From positions 248,001 through 312,000 of the forward strand of contig NZ_NPGA01000009.1 in the NCBI RefSeq assembly GCF_002259485.1: DNA of 64,000 bases, in the 5' to 3' direction. Source of the stretch: Rhodococcus sp. 14-1411-2a. GTDB lineage: Bacteria; Actinomycetota; Actinomycetes; Mycobacteriales; Mycobacteriaceae. Shown in pieces: positions 26,281-35,114 of this stretch; positions within the stretch are counted from its first letter, which is position 1; the number at the start of each line of letters is the position of its first letter. The translations under genes and the position numbers were made by a program. Below the pieces are notes generated by a model, which did no database searches, was not told where the DNA came from, and worked only from the letters and a program-made list of their open reading frames with translations.

Positions 26281-28056
26281 ATGGCAACCAGTTCCACCGA
26301 TACCCGGGGTCGGAAATCGGGCAGAAAGCGGCCCATTCTCATCTCGGTGGGGGTATTTCTGGTCATTGTCATCGCTTTTGTGGTGTGGCTCGGTTACGAG
26401 GCCTATTCGGCGCAGTCGAGTTTGACCGCCACTCGCGACTCGGCCACACAGGCCAAGGACGCATTGCTCGACGGCGATTCGGCCGGGGCCGAGGCCGCAG
26501 CGGCTCGCGCCTCCGAATCCGCCGACGATGCGGTCTCGGCGACGACGTCCATCCCGTTTTCGATAGCCAAAGCCGTTCCATATCTTGGTAGTCCCTTCAA
26601 ATCGGTAGCGCAGATCAGCGACGTGGTGCAGGGATTGTCCGTGGACGTGCTCGCCCCGGCGTCGGCTGCGGGCGCGAGCTTGAATCCGAGCAGCCTCGTC
26701 GAGGGCGGCGGCAAGGTGGACACCGCAGCACTGCGGGACGCCCAGCCGGTACTGGAGCAGACCTCCGCAGCGGCCGACGAGCTCAGCGAGCGGGCCCAGC
26801 AGGTGGACGAGCCCGCCTTCCTCGGCGTGGTGGACGAGGCTCGCACGTCGTTGATCGATCAGACGCACGAACTCGCGAATCTGCTCACCAACACCCGGAT
26901 CGCCAGTGAATTGCTGCCGTCGATGCTCGGCGATAACGGCCCGCGCAGTTACTTTCTCGCGTTCCAGACCAACGCGGAGGCTCGGGGCACCGGCGGGTTG
27001 CTCGGTGGCTACGGCATCATTCGGGCCGAGAACGGCACAGCCCGGGTCGACACTCTCGGTGCCAACAACGAACTCGAATTCGCGGAACAGCCCATCGATC
27101 TGGGGCCCGACTACAACGCGCTGTGGGCCCCGCGAAACACCACCACCGATTTCCGCAACTCGAATGCGAGTCCGCACTTTCCGTACGCCGGCCAGATCTG
27201 GTCGTCGATGTGGACGGAGCAGACGGGTGAGGTGCTCAACGGAGCCATCGCCACCGACCCGATCGCGTTGAGCTACATCCTCGGTGCCACCGGCCCCGTC
27301 ACGTTGGCCGACGGTGAGCAGATCACCGCAGACAAGGTCGTCGAAATAACCCTCAGCACAGCGTATTCCAGGTTCGGCGACGACCAGTTGGCTCGCAAGG
27401 CATACCTGCAGGAAATCGCGGCGGCAGTGGTGCAGAAGATGACCACGGGCGCGGCACCCACCAGGTCTCTGCTCGACGCGGTGGGCCGCGCCGGCAGCGA
27501 GGGCCGCATCTCGGTGTGGAGCGCAGACCCGGCCGAGCAGGCAATTCTGGCCGGCACCAAGGTGGGTCACGTGTTGCCGGACAGCCCGGCCCCGTACGCC
27601 AACGTGGTGGTCAATAATGCCGGCGGCAACAAGCTCGATTACTACCTGACCCGCGACATCACGTATGCGGCCGAATCCTGCACAGCGGGTACCCGCAAGT
27701 CGACAGTGACGGCAACGCTGACTAACACCGTGGATCCGAACGGCCTGACGCCCTACGTGGCAAGCACATTCCAGCCGAATGTGGAGTACGGCACCAACGA
27801 ATCGATCGTCTATCTGTACGGCACTCAGGGCGCGAAGATCACGTCCATGAAGGTCAACGGCATCACGGGATTCTCCATCCAGGCCGGCACCGAGCTGGGC
27901 CGGCCGGTGCAGGCTGCGTACCTCACCATTCCGCCGGGCAAGTCGCAGACAGTGACGTGGGAACTCGAGGAGCCCTCGGCTCCCGGCGAGGCAACGGTGC
28001 CCGTGCAGCCTCTGGTGGATCAGCCGACAGTGAGCATCGACGTTCCGGAGTGTTGA
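26281..28056 (+). CDS. DUF4012 membrane-anchored envelope protein
   Basis: This 591-residue protein has one N-terminal transmembrane helix (about 18-40), an Ala/Asp/Glu-rich helical stalk, then a large extracytoplasmic DUF4012 domain marked by FLAFQTNAEARGTGGLLGG near residue 225. DUF4012 proteins occur beside actinobacterial polysaccharide loci and their function is unproven. ATG 26281 places the transmembrane segment correctly; upstream in-frame codons look non-coding. The gene diverges from the NRPS operon across 206 bp, so joint regulation is likely. The 195 bp after its end hold nothing I can identify. Confidence 0.85.
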   Translation: MATSSTDTRGRKSGRKRPILISVGVFLVIVIAFVVWLGYEAYSAQSSLTATRDSATQAKDALLDGDSAGAEAAAARASESADDAVSATTSIPFSIAKAVPYLGSPFKSVAQISDVVQGLSVDVLAPASAAGASLNPSSLVEGGGKVDTAALRDAQPVLEQTSAAADELSERAQQVDEPAFLGVVDEARTSLIDQTHELANLLTNTRIASELLPSMLGDNGPRSYFLAFQTNAEARGTGGLLGGYGIIRAENGTARVDTLGANNELEFAEQPIDLGPDYNALWAPRNTTTDFRNSNASPHFPYAGQIWSSMWTEQTGEVLNGAIATDPIALSYILGATGPVTLADGEQITADKVVEITLSTAYSRFGDDQLARKAYLQEIAAAVVQKMTTGAAPTRSLLDAVGRAGSEGRISVWSADPAEQAILAGTKVGHVLPDSPAPYANVVVNNAGGNKLDYYLTRDITYAAESCTAGTRKSTVTATLTNTVDPNGLTPYVASTFQPNVEYGTNESIVYLYGTQGAKITSMKVNGITGFSIQAGTELGRPVQAAYLTIPPGKSQTVTWELEEPSAPGEATVPVQPLVDQPTVSIDVPEC

Positions 28057-28250
28057 ACGCCGGTCAGATAACGCAAACTGCGGTTGCAGATTCTGGTGAC
28101 CTTTCAAACGGGGCAGTCGATGTCACGCCCCTTCTCGACCCGAATAAGATAAGTGCCGCAGTCCGTTGATCTGATTTAGGTCGCCCTATGCGGTTCAAAT
28201 GCGCGAAACAAGCTTCCTGAATGCGGTTCGATACTTGACGTTATGGGCGG

Positions 28251-28619
28251 CTACATGGACTGCGGATTCGCTCGTTCGGTGTACAGAATCAGACTCCGAA
28301 CCACAACGTCCGTCACCGTCTCGCCGTTCGCAGCGGCCACGTCCCGAGCTGGCTGGTAGACCGCGTCGGGAATGCGGAAGTTGCGACTCGGCGTCTGAAT
28401 CGCGCGGGCCGGTGCCGACGAACGTGACGTCGGCACTGCCGACTGAAGTTCGAGATCCTCGGGCAGGTCTCCAATCGTCGACCGGCCATCGCTTCCGATG
28501 ATGACCCACTCGTAGGTGTCGTCAACCTTGGGCTTCATCCGTTTCACCGCGATGCAGCGGTACCCACTGGGAAAAGCTGCGTACCAGGGCTGTCCGGGTT
28601 TGATATCGATTGCGTCCAT
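28251..28619 (-). CDS. Small hypothetical protein with ribbon-helix-helix-like C-terminus
   Basis: A 122-residue protein of no named family. The N-terminal 60 residues look like a compact beta domain (DIKPGQPWYAAF, YEWVIIGSDGRS). The C-terminal part (FRIPDAVYQPARDVAAANGE, then TVTDVVVRSLI) resembles an RHH DNA-binding fold. ATG 28619 is chosen because upstream codons resemble promoter DNA, including an inverted repeat at 28649-28660. It lies beside phage-tail remnants and may belong to the same prophage. Confidence 0.6.
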   Translation of the reverse strand: MDAIDIKPGQPWYAAFPSGYRCIAVKRMKPKVDDTYEWVIIGSDGRSTIGDLPEDLELQSAVPTSRSSAPARAIQTPSRNFRIPDAVYQPARDVAAANGETVTDVVVRSLILYTERANPQSM

Positions 28620-28648
28620 GCCTGGAACCCTACCGGCTGTACCTACAT

Positions 28649-28660
28649 GTGTAAATACAC
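28649..28660. promoter_or_regulatory. Inverted repeat, candidate operator
   Basis: GTGTA and TACAC flank a 2-nt centre 30-41 bases upstream of the small RHH-like gene, inside an AT-rich stretch between two divergent starts. It would suit autoregulation by the RHH-like protein. Confidence 0.35.
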
Positions 28661-28731
28661 TTGGTGTTATGGGCGGGTAGCGGGAGCGGTTGGCGAGCGA
28701 CCGAACCGGGCGGTACGGCATGATGCAGCGC

Positions 28732-29571
28732 ATGGCCAAGAGCAGCAGTGGACGATCGGCGTGGATCCGGGACTATTGGAATGTAGGCATGGTCGTAGCG
28801 GTCGTCCTCGCGCTGACGCTCGCTGGGTACGCGGCCGTCAGCGCTCTCACTCGCGACGACACGTCCGACTACGTGTCCTCCTACACTCCGCCCACGGTCG
28901 ACCGGACGATCACCAAACCTGACCTGACCGCCATCGGCCAACGACTTCTTGCTCCCGAGGACTTGACCATCGCCGTCGTCGGAGACTCGACCGGCAACGG
29001 CAAGGACGAGTGGGTCTACATGCTCGGTGAACAACTCGCCCGCCTCGGGAAGGGAGTCCTCATCCACGACTGGTCGATCGACACCGACAGTTACGTCACC
29101 GAGACGAAGCTAGGCCCCGGTGGCGCACCCGTCGTCACCATCTGGAACGGGTCCGCCTCCGGTAAGCCATCGCAGTACTCGATCGACAACTACCGGGCGC
29201 TGGTCCCCGAAGCGCCCGACCTGCTCATCGTCAGTCACGGGCACAACGACGGGCCGTCCAACAGTGCGGGCAACGTCCGCAGGATCGTTCGTAACGTCAC
29301 CGCTGCCGGGGACGGCCGGGACGCGATCGTCGTTCTTCAGAACCCGCGGGTGGATCAGAAGGCCCAATCGCAGAACGAGGTCGTGGAGTCTCAGCGAGCC
29401 TTGTTTGCCGCCGACAACATGCCGACCGCCGTCATCGACGTCTACGGCGCGTACATGCAAACTCCTGACCTTGCGTCCCTGCTCAACGAGGACGGTTTCC
29501 ATCCGAACCTTGCGGGTGAGCAGTTGTGGGCGCAGACCGTTGCTGCTGCGTTCGGACTGCCAGCAGCGTGA
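28732..29571 (+). CDS. Membrane-anchored SGNH/GDSL hydrolase (paralog 1)
   Basis: A 279-residue protein with one N-terminal transmembrane helix (about 18-40) and an extracytoplasmic SGNH hydrolase domain. The block-I serine is in VVGDSTGNGKDEWV, the block-III residues in SHGHND, and the catalytic Asp/His in DGFHPN. SGNH enzymes remove or transfer acyl groups, often on cell-wall glycans. It is a close paralog of the gene at 34251. No clear ribosome site is seen; ATG at 28723 or 28732 both fit, and the same ATG pair occurs in the paralog. It ends one base before a convergent phage-tail-like gene that carries the same block-I motif. Confidence 0.82.
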   Translation: MAKSSSGRSAWIRDYWNVGMVVAVVLALTLAGYAAVSALTRDDTSDYVSSYTPPTVDRTITKPDLTAIGQRLLAPEDLTIAVVGDSTGNGKDEWVYMLGEQLARLGKGVLIHDWSIDTDSYVTETKLGPGGAPVVTIWNGSASGKPSQYSIDNYRALVPEAPDLLIVSHGHNDGPSNSAGNVRRIVRNVTAAGDGRDAIVVLQNPRVDQKAQSQNEVVESQRALFAADNMPTAVIDVYGAYMQTPDLASLLNEDGFHPNLAGEQLWAQTVAAAFGLPAA

Positions 29572-29572
29572 C

Positions 29573-31075
29573 CTAGCGAGCGTCCATGTAGGCGTTCGCT
29601 ACACCGGCCCACAGCACCGAACCCGAATTCGCCCCTGTGCTCGGGTGGATGCCGTCCGCGAGCATGAGTGATGCGGGGTCCGCGGCGCTCGAAGCCCACG
29701 CCTCCGCTACCGGGAGGTAGCCGTAGCCGCGCTTGACTGCGTAGGACTTCAGGGCTGACATTCGCGAAACGTGAGCGGCGATGTTGTCGGCGGGAGATCG
29801 ACGTAGGTTCTGGCTTGAAATGACGATTGATGCGGTGGGTTGCACGGTGCGAAGCGCGGTGACGAATTCTTCCACTTTCGGAATGTAAGTAGCGATAGTG
29901 TCCGAGGAGTAGTTGTGGCACGAATTGATGTACACCAGGTCAAGTGATTCAGGGAGCATCGTCGCCAGCCGTGACTGCTGGTAGGCGAGGGTTGATCCTG
30001 ACTGTGATGCGTTGTAGACACGTAGCAGCCGAGCTGTCACCTGGTTTGTAGTTTCCATCTTGAATTCGAGCATCCGGTTTCCGGCACGGCCATAGCCGAA
30101 CGCGGCCTTAGTTGATCCAGCGAGTGCGGCCAGGTCGTCTGCGGTCAGCGTTGCCGTGATTACGGTGCCGTTCACGGTAACCGTCACAGAATCGCCTACG
30201 ACCTCGCACACCAAGGAGACCGGCGCGGCTGACGACGCAGTGTCGATGGTGAAGGTTTGCTGTGTAATTGTGGTAGTCACGTTTGCGATGGTCTTGCGCA
30301 GGAAGGCCGTGGCCGACCCCGAATTTGTGATGCTGATGAACACCCACAGCAAGGTCTGAGTGTTCAGATACCGGAAGGCGTACCGCGACTGGTTGTCGCC
30401 GCCGCCTGTCGCGGCACCGACAGTGAAGTCGAAGGTCACCCTACTGTTTGCGTCGACACCGCCATTCGCAACGACGTATCCGTTTGTGGCATCCGCTGTC
30501 CGCAAAGCTGCAGTTCCGTCAAGTGACCAGTCGCCTGATGAGTTACTACTGTCTCCGATCCATGCTGGGCCGACGTCTGGGGTAGATCCCACTATCTCGG
30601 TTGCGGTGCGAGTGAAGGTGTCATGGAAAACGACTCCTGCAGAGGCTCCTGCAATTCCTGGCTGAACCACTGTGGCAGCGTCCATTGCCTGGGTCGTCTC
30701 GTTCCAGTGCAGTATTTCGCAGCGCCGGTCGGTGTCCTTCGCAGCGAGATACGTGGCGTGAAGGTCTGCCCATTCGGTAGGTGAGTTGCCGGTGGAGTCA
30801 CCGATGATCCCGATCTTGTTGTCGCCGGTCTTGAGTCGAATGCGGCTCATCACCGCTTCGCCGCGGTCGATGGTGGCGACGCCGGTGCCCGCTGCGGGTG
30901 TGGCCCAGGTGTACCCGCTCGCCGCCTTCGCGAGCACCTGGCCGGTGGAACCACCGGTCGGTGCGGTGATCTTCTCGGATATCGCCGGGACTGCGGCGAG
31001 TTCGGTGCGGACAGCAGACGGGAGACGCGAGCCTGCGGCTGCGGAGTCGTCGATGGAAATCAGTTTCTTGGCCAT
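29573..31075 (-). CDS. Phage tail-like protein with SGNH hydrolase domain
   Basis: The 500-residue protein opens with a segment common in phage minor tail/fibre proteins (TGGSTGQVLAKAASGYTW, about residues 40-58). It then has SGNH block I (IIGDSTGNSPTEW), a beta-rich concanavalin-like insert (about 150-340), block III (NSCHNYSS) and the terminal DGIHPS. There is no signal peptide. In phages such tail enzymes de-acylate surface glycans during adsorption. Four bases separate it from the next upstream tail-like gene. It is probably a prophage remnant. Confidence 0.75.
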   Translation of the reverse strand: MAKKLISIDDSAAAGSRLPSAVRTELAAVPAISEKITAPTGGSTGQVLAKAASGYTWATPAAGTGVATIDRGEAVMSRIRLKTGDNKIGIIGDSTGNSPTEWADLHATYLAAKDTDRRCEILHWNETTQAMDAATVVQPGIAGASAGVVFHDTFTRTATEIVGSTPDVGPAWIGDSSNSSGDWSLDGTAALRTADATNGYVVANGGVDANSRVTFDFTVGAATGGGDNQSRYAFRYLNTQTLLWVFISITNSGSATAFLRKTIANVTTTITQQTFTIDTASSAAPVSLVCEVVGDSVTVTVNGTVITATLTADDLAALAGSTKAAFGYGRAGNRMLEFKMETTNQVTARLLRVYNASQSGSTLAYQQSRLATMLPESLDLVYINSCHNYSSDTIATYIPKVEEFVTALRTVQPTASIVISSQNLRRSPADNIAAHVSRMSALKSYAVKRGYGYLPVAEAWASSAADPASLMLADGIHPSTGANSGSVLWAGVANAYMDAR

Positions 31076-31078
31076 GAG

Positions 31079-31324
31079 TCAGGCTCCGATCAGGTAGAGG
31101 CCGGCGTTGGATGGGTCTTCGGTGATCGAGGAACCGGACGAGATTGTGAAGAGGCCGGTGCCGTCGTCGGTCAAACCGGACCCGCCACCGACCGAACCGA
31201 TGGGGGCATAACGTGCGTCAGGTACCGCTTTCGGTCGGCAGATGATCCACGAAAACCATTGCTGGTCAACAAGTTTCCCGACCACAACGGGTGTAGTTTC
31301 GACGAGGTAATCATCAACTGCCAC
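31079..31324 (-). CDS. Small phage tail-like protein
   Basis: An 81-residue product starting at GTG 31324. The C-terminus (GLTDDGTGLFTISS, then DPSNAGLYLIGA) is the short Gly/Asp pattern found at the ends of actinobacteriophage tail proteins. It is four bases upstream of the tail/SGNH gene and in the same orientation, consistent with a phage tail module. Confidence 0.55.
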   Translation of the reverse strand: MAVDDYLVETTPVVVGKLVDQQWFSWIICRPKAVPDARYAPIGSVGGGSGLTDDGTGLFTISSGSSITEDPSNAGLYLIGA

Positions 31325-31339
31325 GTCAGGAACTACATA

Positions 31340-31522
31340 TCAGTAAGAAAAGAAAATCGAACCCAGCATCAGCGACAGGCTCACCGTGGTCGTCCAACTG
31401 CTTGTCGCGGTAGCTGCCACAGCGCAGATCCCAAATGTTTCCACGCCGGTACTACTGGCGGCGATGACGCTCGCAGGAATTGTCACAGAACGAGCGGACG
31501 GCCGAAGCTCAACTATTCGCAA
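31340..31522 (-). pseudogene. Truncated phage-like ORF
   Basis: An open frame (from TTG 31522, or from just after the kinase stop at 31550) encodes about 60 residues: SVTIPASVIAASSTGVETFG, then a hydrophobic Ala/Thr/Ser tail. It ends 15 bases before the next phage-like gene. The lack of a good start and its position hard against the BY-kinase gene suggest the 3' remnant of a tail gene whose 5' part was lost. It is in the same reading frame as the kinase gene, separated only by the TAG at 31550-31552. Confidence 0.4.
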
Positions 31523-31549
31523 TCGAGTCGAGTCCGGCCTCCCTGATTG

Positions 31550-33169
31550 CTACTTCCGCAGTCTCGGGTTTTCGGTTCCGTTTCTGTGCAGAGTCTCCGG
31601 CTGCTGGGATTTGGGGTAGGCCTCGGATTCCCGGGTTGCCTCCCTGGTACGCGGGCCGGCAGCAGGCGATGCGGAAGCAGACCGAGGAGAGGACTGTCGC
31701 GTCGGCGGAGCATGTACCGGTGCGGGAGCGGGAGGGGTCACCGGCGTCGTCGAGGCGACCGGTGCCTGAGGTGCAGGCGCGGGAACCGGTGGTGTCACCT
31801 GCTTGGGCAAGTTGGTATCGGCGACGTAGTTGTACGAGTAGCTGTACATGTCACCCTTCTTCGAGGGAGTCAATGCCAGCACCACACCGAGGACGTGCGC
31901 TCCGATTGTTTCCAAGTTGCCGATAGCCCTGACCAATTCGTTGCTCTTGGTATGCCCGTAGCGGGTGACCATCAGAGCGCCGTCGGCATGGGTGGTCAAA
32001 ACGGCCGAGTCGGTCACCGGCAATAGCGGAGCTCCGTCGACGATGACGTAGTCGAACTTGGAGCGCAGCTCCACCAGAAGGGCGCGAGACGCTTCCGAAC
32101 CCAGCAGCTCGGACGGGTTGGGCGGAATCGGACCGGACGCCATTGCTTGCAGACCCTCGTACCTGGTCGGCTGAAGCACCTCATCCACCTTCGCTTGCCC
32201 TGCCAGCACCGTACTCAGGCCGACCGAACCGATGAGGCCCATGTACTTCGAGATACGCGGACGACGAAGATCGCCTTCGACGAGAACGACGTGGTGGCCG
32301 GCTTCGGCGAGCGAGATCGCCAGATTCAGCGCAGTGGTCGTCTTGCCCTCGCTGGGAATCGCACTGGTGACGACGATGACTCGTGGCGGATGATCGACTT
32401 CGAGGAATTGCAGGTTGGTGCGGAGCTCACGGAAGGCCTCGGCGCTGGCCGACTGGGTGAGGTCCTGGAAATCGACGGCCGGATGCGCCTTGCGTTCCTT
32501 GTCGAAGGGAATGGTGCCGACGAGTGCTTTGCCGGAGATCGACTCGATCTCACGACGATTCTTGATCGTGTTGTCCAAGCGGTCCCGCAGCACTGCCAGT
32601 GCGATACCGAGCAACAGGCCGACGGCGGCACCGAGGGCGAGGTTGCGCTTGGTGTTCGGACTGACTGGCGATGCGGACGAGTCGGCCTGCTGAAAAGTCT
32701 TGACGCCCGCCGACGGAGTACCTCCGTCTTCTGGGGTCTCCAGGTCACGCACCTGCGTGGTGAGCTCCGATGCCATCGCGTTAGCGATGTCGCGAGCTAT
32801 CGCTGGGGACGAGTCGGTGGCGGTGATGTCGAACAGAACGGTGTCGGGAGTCGACGACGCCTTGACCTTGGCAGCCAGCTGCGCAGGGGTCAGACCGAGC
32901 GGCAAAACTTCGAGAACACGGGCAGCGAGCGCTTCGCTCGCAACCAACTCGGAGTACGAGGCCACACGCTGCTGAGAAAACAGGTTGCCCTGGTACGTCT
33001 CACTAACCGACGTGCCACCGGAGGTGGAGACGAACATTCTGGCGCTTGACTCGTACAGCGGCGTCGTCAGCAAGGACGCAGTCAAGGCCCCCAGGATCGC
33101 TACGATCACGGTGACGGCAATGATGATCCATCGCGCCTTCAGGATTTTCAGATAATCCTGTATCTCCAT
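31550..33169 (-). CDS. Wzz/BY-kinase fusion: polysaccharide co-polymerase with tyrosine autokinase
   Basis: The 539-residue protein has a Wzz domain between two transmembrane helices (about 14-36 and 178-200), then a cytoplasmic BY-kinase domain. Walker A (SAIPSEGKTTT), Walker A' (VLVEGDLRRP) and Walker B (FDYVIVDGAPLL) are intact, and a tyrosine cluster (MYSYSYNY) follows near residue 450. A Pro/Ala-rich tail of about 80 residues ends the chain. Such proteins control polymer length and export by cycling autophosphorylation. ATG 33169 has GGGAG eight bases upstream. No cognate phosphatase gene is present in the window. Confidence 0.92.
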   Translation of the reverse strand: MEIQDYLKILKARWIIIAVTVIVAILGALTASLLTTPLYESSARMFVSTSGGTSVSETYQGNLFSQQRVASYSELVASEALAARVLEVLPLGLTPAQLAAKVKASSTPDTVLFDITATDSSPAIARDIANAMASELTTQVRDLETPEDGGTPSAGVKTFQQADSSASPVSPNTKRNLALGAAVGLLLGIALAVLRDRLDNTIKNRREIESISGKALVGTIPFDKERKAHPAVDFQDLTQSASAEAFRELRTNLQFLEVDHPPRVIVVTSAIPSEGKTTTALNLAISLAEAGHHVVLVEGDLRRPRISKYMGLIGSVGLSTVLAGQAKVDEVLQPTRYEGLQAMASGPIPPNPSELLGSEASRALLVELRSKFDYVIVDGAPLLPVTDSAVLTTHADGALMVTRYGHTKSNELVRAIGNLETIGAHVLGVVLALTPSKKGDMYSYSYNYVADTNLPKQVTPPVPAPAPQAPVASTTPVTPPAPAPVHAPPTRQSSPRSASASPAAGPRTREATRESEAYPKSQQPETLHRNGTENPRLRK

Positions 33170-33328
33170 GCTTCGAGCTCCCTCGTCCGTTCGCACAAAT
33201 CGCAACGTGTCACTGCGTGGCTCAATCGTTACATAGGTATTTGATTCCTGTGCACCGGATGAGACGCCGCGACGCTTTCGACATTTCATTCGTTTGATTT
33301 GCGAGCATTATCAAGTGAATGACCCGTT

Positions 33329-33342
33329 GTGAGGTTTCACTG
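33329..33342. promoter_or_regulatory. TGTGA-N4-TCAC inverted repeat upstream of the BY-kinase gene
   Basis: TGTGAGGTTTCACT lies about 160 bp upstream of the kinase start. A close match (TGTGAGACCTCACA) lies upstream of the first sugar transferase at 50416. A shared regulator of exopolysaccharide genes is possible; the spacing is shorter than in CRP/GlxR sites. Confidence 0.35.
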
Positions 33343-33539
33343 GCTCAAGACGGCCCAATTTTCGGGCTTGGACGAACCAGCCACCAAGCGCGCCACCAAC
33401 CGATCCCCGACCCCGTACGCAGCGACGGTAGGCCGAAAACGGACAACACCGAAAGCCAGGGTGATTCTCGACACTCGGCGGGCCGCAGTGACGTTCTTGG
33501 CGCAATGATCGCCTGGCCGTCCTGCGCGGCTCCGTCGAC

Positions 33540-34004
33540 TCAACGCGAGATCACCGGCAGCAGATCAGTAGCGGGATAGCCTGCATCAATCCGTTCGTTC
33601 GCTAAGTTTGCGACGTTGCTGTAAGCCGCTCCCGAAGGCATGCCCTTTGCAGCTAACGCTGTTGCAGCGCCTTCACAGCCCGCTCGCGCGTAGGCCCATG
33701 GCCGTTGGCGTCGACGTGAACCCCGCCAGTCTTCGGCGATGGCGGCCGGGTCGGTCGGTCGGGGACACGAGTTCACCTTGGACAGCATCCACTTGCCATC
33801 GCGCGAAGCAATCACAAGCCGCAACGAAAGGTGGTCCAATCCACTCGCCACACACTGCTCGCACACCCTTGGCATGGCTGGGGCCCGACACCATCGCGAT
33901 CGGTGCCTTCGTGATAAGCGGGTCCGGCTCGTTCCCTGCACCTTCCGCGACACTCCCCATACTGGGTGCGGCAACGGTGCCCGCGGCCGGCATCGGAGGA
34001 CCAC
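33540..34004 (-). pseudogene. Possible degraded gene in the 33.2-34.2 kb gap
   Basis: The stretch between the BY-kinase start and the second SGNH gene has no convincing intact gene. The minus strand shows protein-like sequence split between frames: one frame has CEGAATALAAKGMPSGAAYS and ends at 33540, while another (to about 34149) has EGAGNEPDPLITKAPIAMVS upstream. Frameshifts joining these would make a protein of about 180 residues. I do not recognise the family. The remaining DNA (33343-33539, 34150-34240) shows nothing identifiable. Confidence 0.3.
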
Positions 34005-34250
34005 TCACTTCACCGCTCCACTGACCAACAGGGTGATGTTGTACTCGGCAACATCTAGTGTTCGTCGCACTTGTGGCATTTTCATCGTAATTCTGGGATC
34101 GATCATGGACGCGAGCTCGTACTACCACTACATCACGATCCAGGCTCATTGACCGTGTTTGTTCTCTTTGAGGCTTCGGTTGCCGTCAGCTACCTACTGT
34201 CAGCCCGTTCGCCAAGCCTTCCGCCCCTGCCTTACGGCACAATGCCAGAC

Positions 34251-35114
34251 ATGGCTAAGCACATACACTCACTTCGTAGCTCACTGCCAACGCCCGTCGG
34301 CGAGCCTAAACGGAATCTGCTAATTGCCTCTGTCCTCGGCATAGTGACGGTCCTTGCGGTTGGCGTGGGACTCATGTACGACACCAACCGCAATGGTCGC
34401 GCCGTCGACGCATCGGAATCGTCGTACACGGCTCCAGTGCTTAACAATACAATCGAGAAGCCTGATCTGGAGGCGATCGGCCAACGACTGCTCACTCCCG
34501 AGACCTATACGATCGCGGTAGTGGGCGATTCAACCGGGAACGGTAAGGACGAATGGGTGTATATGCTTGGCGAGCGGCTAGCACGGCTCGGCCGAGGAGT
34601 TCTTATTCATGATTGGTCGGTTGAAACCAACGCCTACGTAAGCGAGACCAAGCTCGGCCCTGGAGGAACTCCAGTCATCAATATTTGGAACGGATCCGCC
34701 TCCGGCAAACCGTCACAGTATTCGATTGATCACTACCAAGACCTAGTCCCGGCCCCGCCAGACCTTCTTCTAGTCAGCCACGGACACAATGACGTCTCGA
34801 CGTCGAGCGCAAACAACGTCCGCAAAATCGTTCGAAACGTGACCGCGGCAAAGTCCGATCAACAAGCGATCGTAATACTTCAGAACCCTCGGGTAGACCA
34901 GAAAGCGCAGTCACACGACTTGGCAATCGACTCACAACGAACGATCTTTGCGGCTGAAAATATGCCAACGGGCATAATCGACGTAGATTCCGCCTACCGG
35001 GCAGAGCCTGATCTCACGACCCTACTCAACCCCGATGGATACCATCCAAATCTCCGAGGAGGGAAGCTTTGGGAACAGACAGTTGCGACAGCACTTGGCC
35101 TACCCCCGGGCTAG
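34251..35114 (+). CDS. Membrane-anchored SGNH/GDSL hydrolase (paralog 2)
   Basis: A 287-residue paralog of the gene at 28732. It shares the N-terminal anchor helix (about 20-42), GDSTGNGKDEWVYMLGE, the IWNGSASGKPSQYSID block, SHGHND and the terminal DGYHPN. All SGNH catalytic residues are present. Codon use is AT-richer than in paralog 1 and matches the low-GC segment to its right, so this copy probably arrived with that segment rather than by recent local duplication. ATG 34242 is an alternative start. The likely role is acyl trimming of a surface glycan. Confidence 0.8.
   Translation: MAKHIHSLRSSLPTPVGEPKRNLLIASVLGIVTVLAVGVGLMYDTNRNGRAVDASESSYTAPVLNNTIEKPDLEAIGQRLLTPETYTIAVVGDSTGNGKDEWVYMLGERLARLGRGVLIHDWSVETNAYVSETKLGPGGTPVINIWNGSASGKPSQYSIDHYQDLVPAPPDLLLVSHGHNDVSTSSANNVRKIVRNVTAAKSDQQAIVILQNPRVDQKAQSHDLAIDSQRTIFAAENMPTGIIDVDSAYRAEPDLTTLLNPDGYHPNLRGGKLWEQTVATALGLPPG

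Noticed and set aside
26260..28107. 615-codon minus-strand frame over the DUF4012 gene
   Set aside because: Composition is that of an antisense shadow; the plus frame has a transmembrane anchor and the DUF4012 signature.
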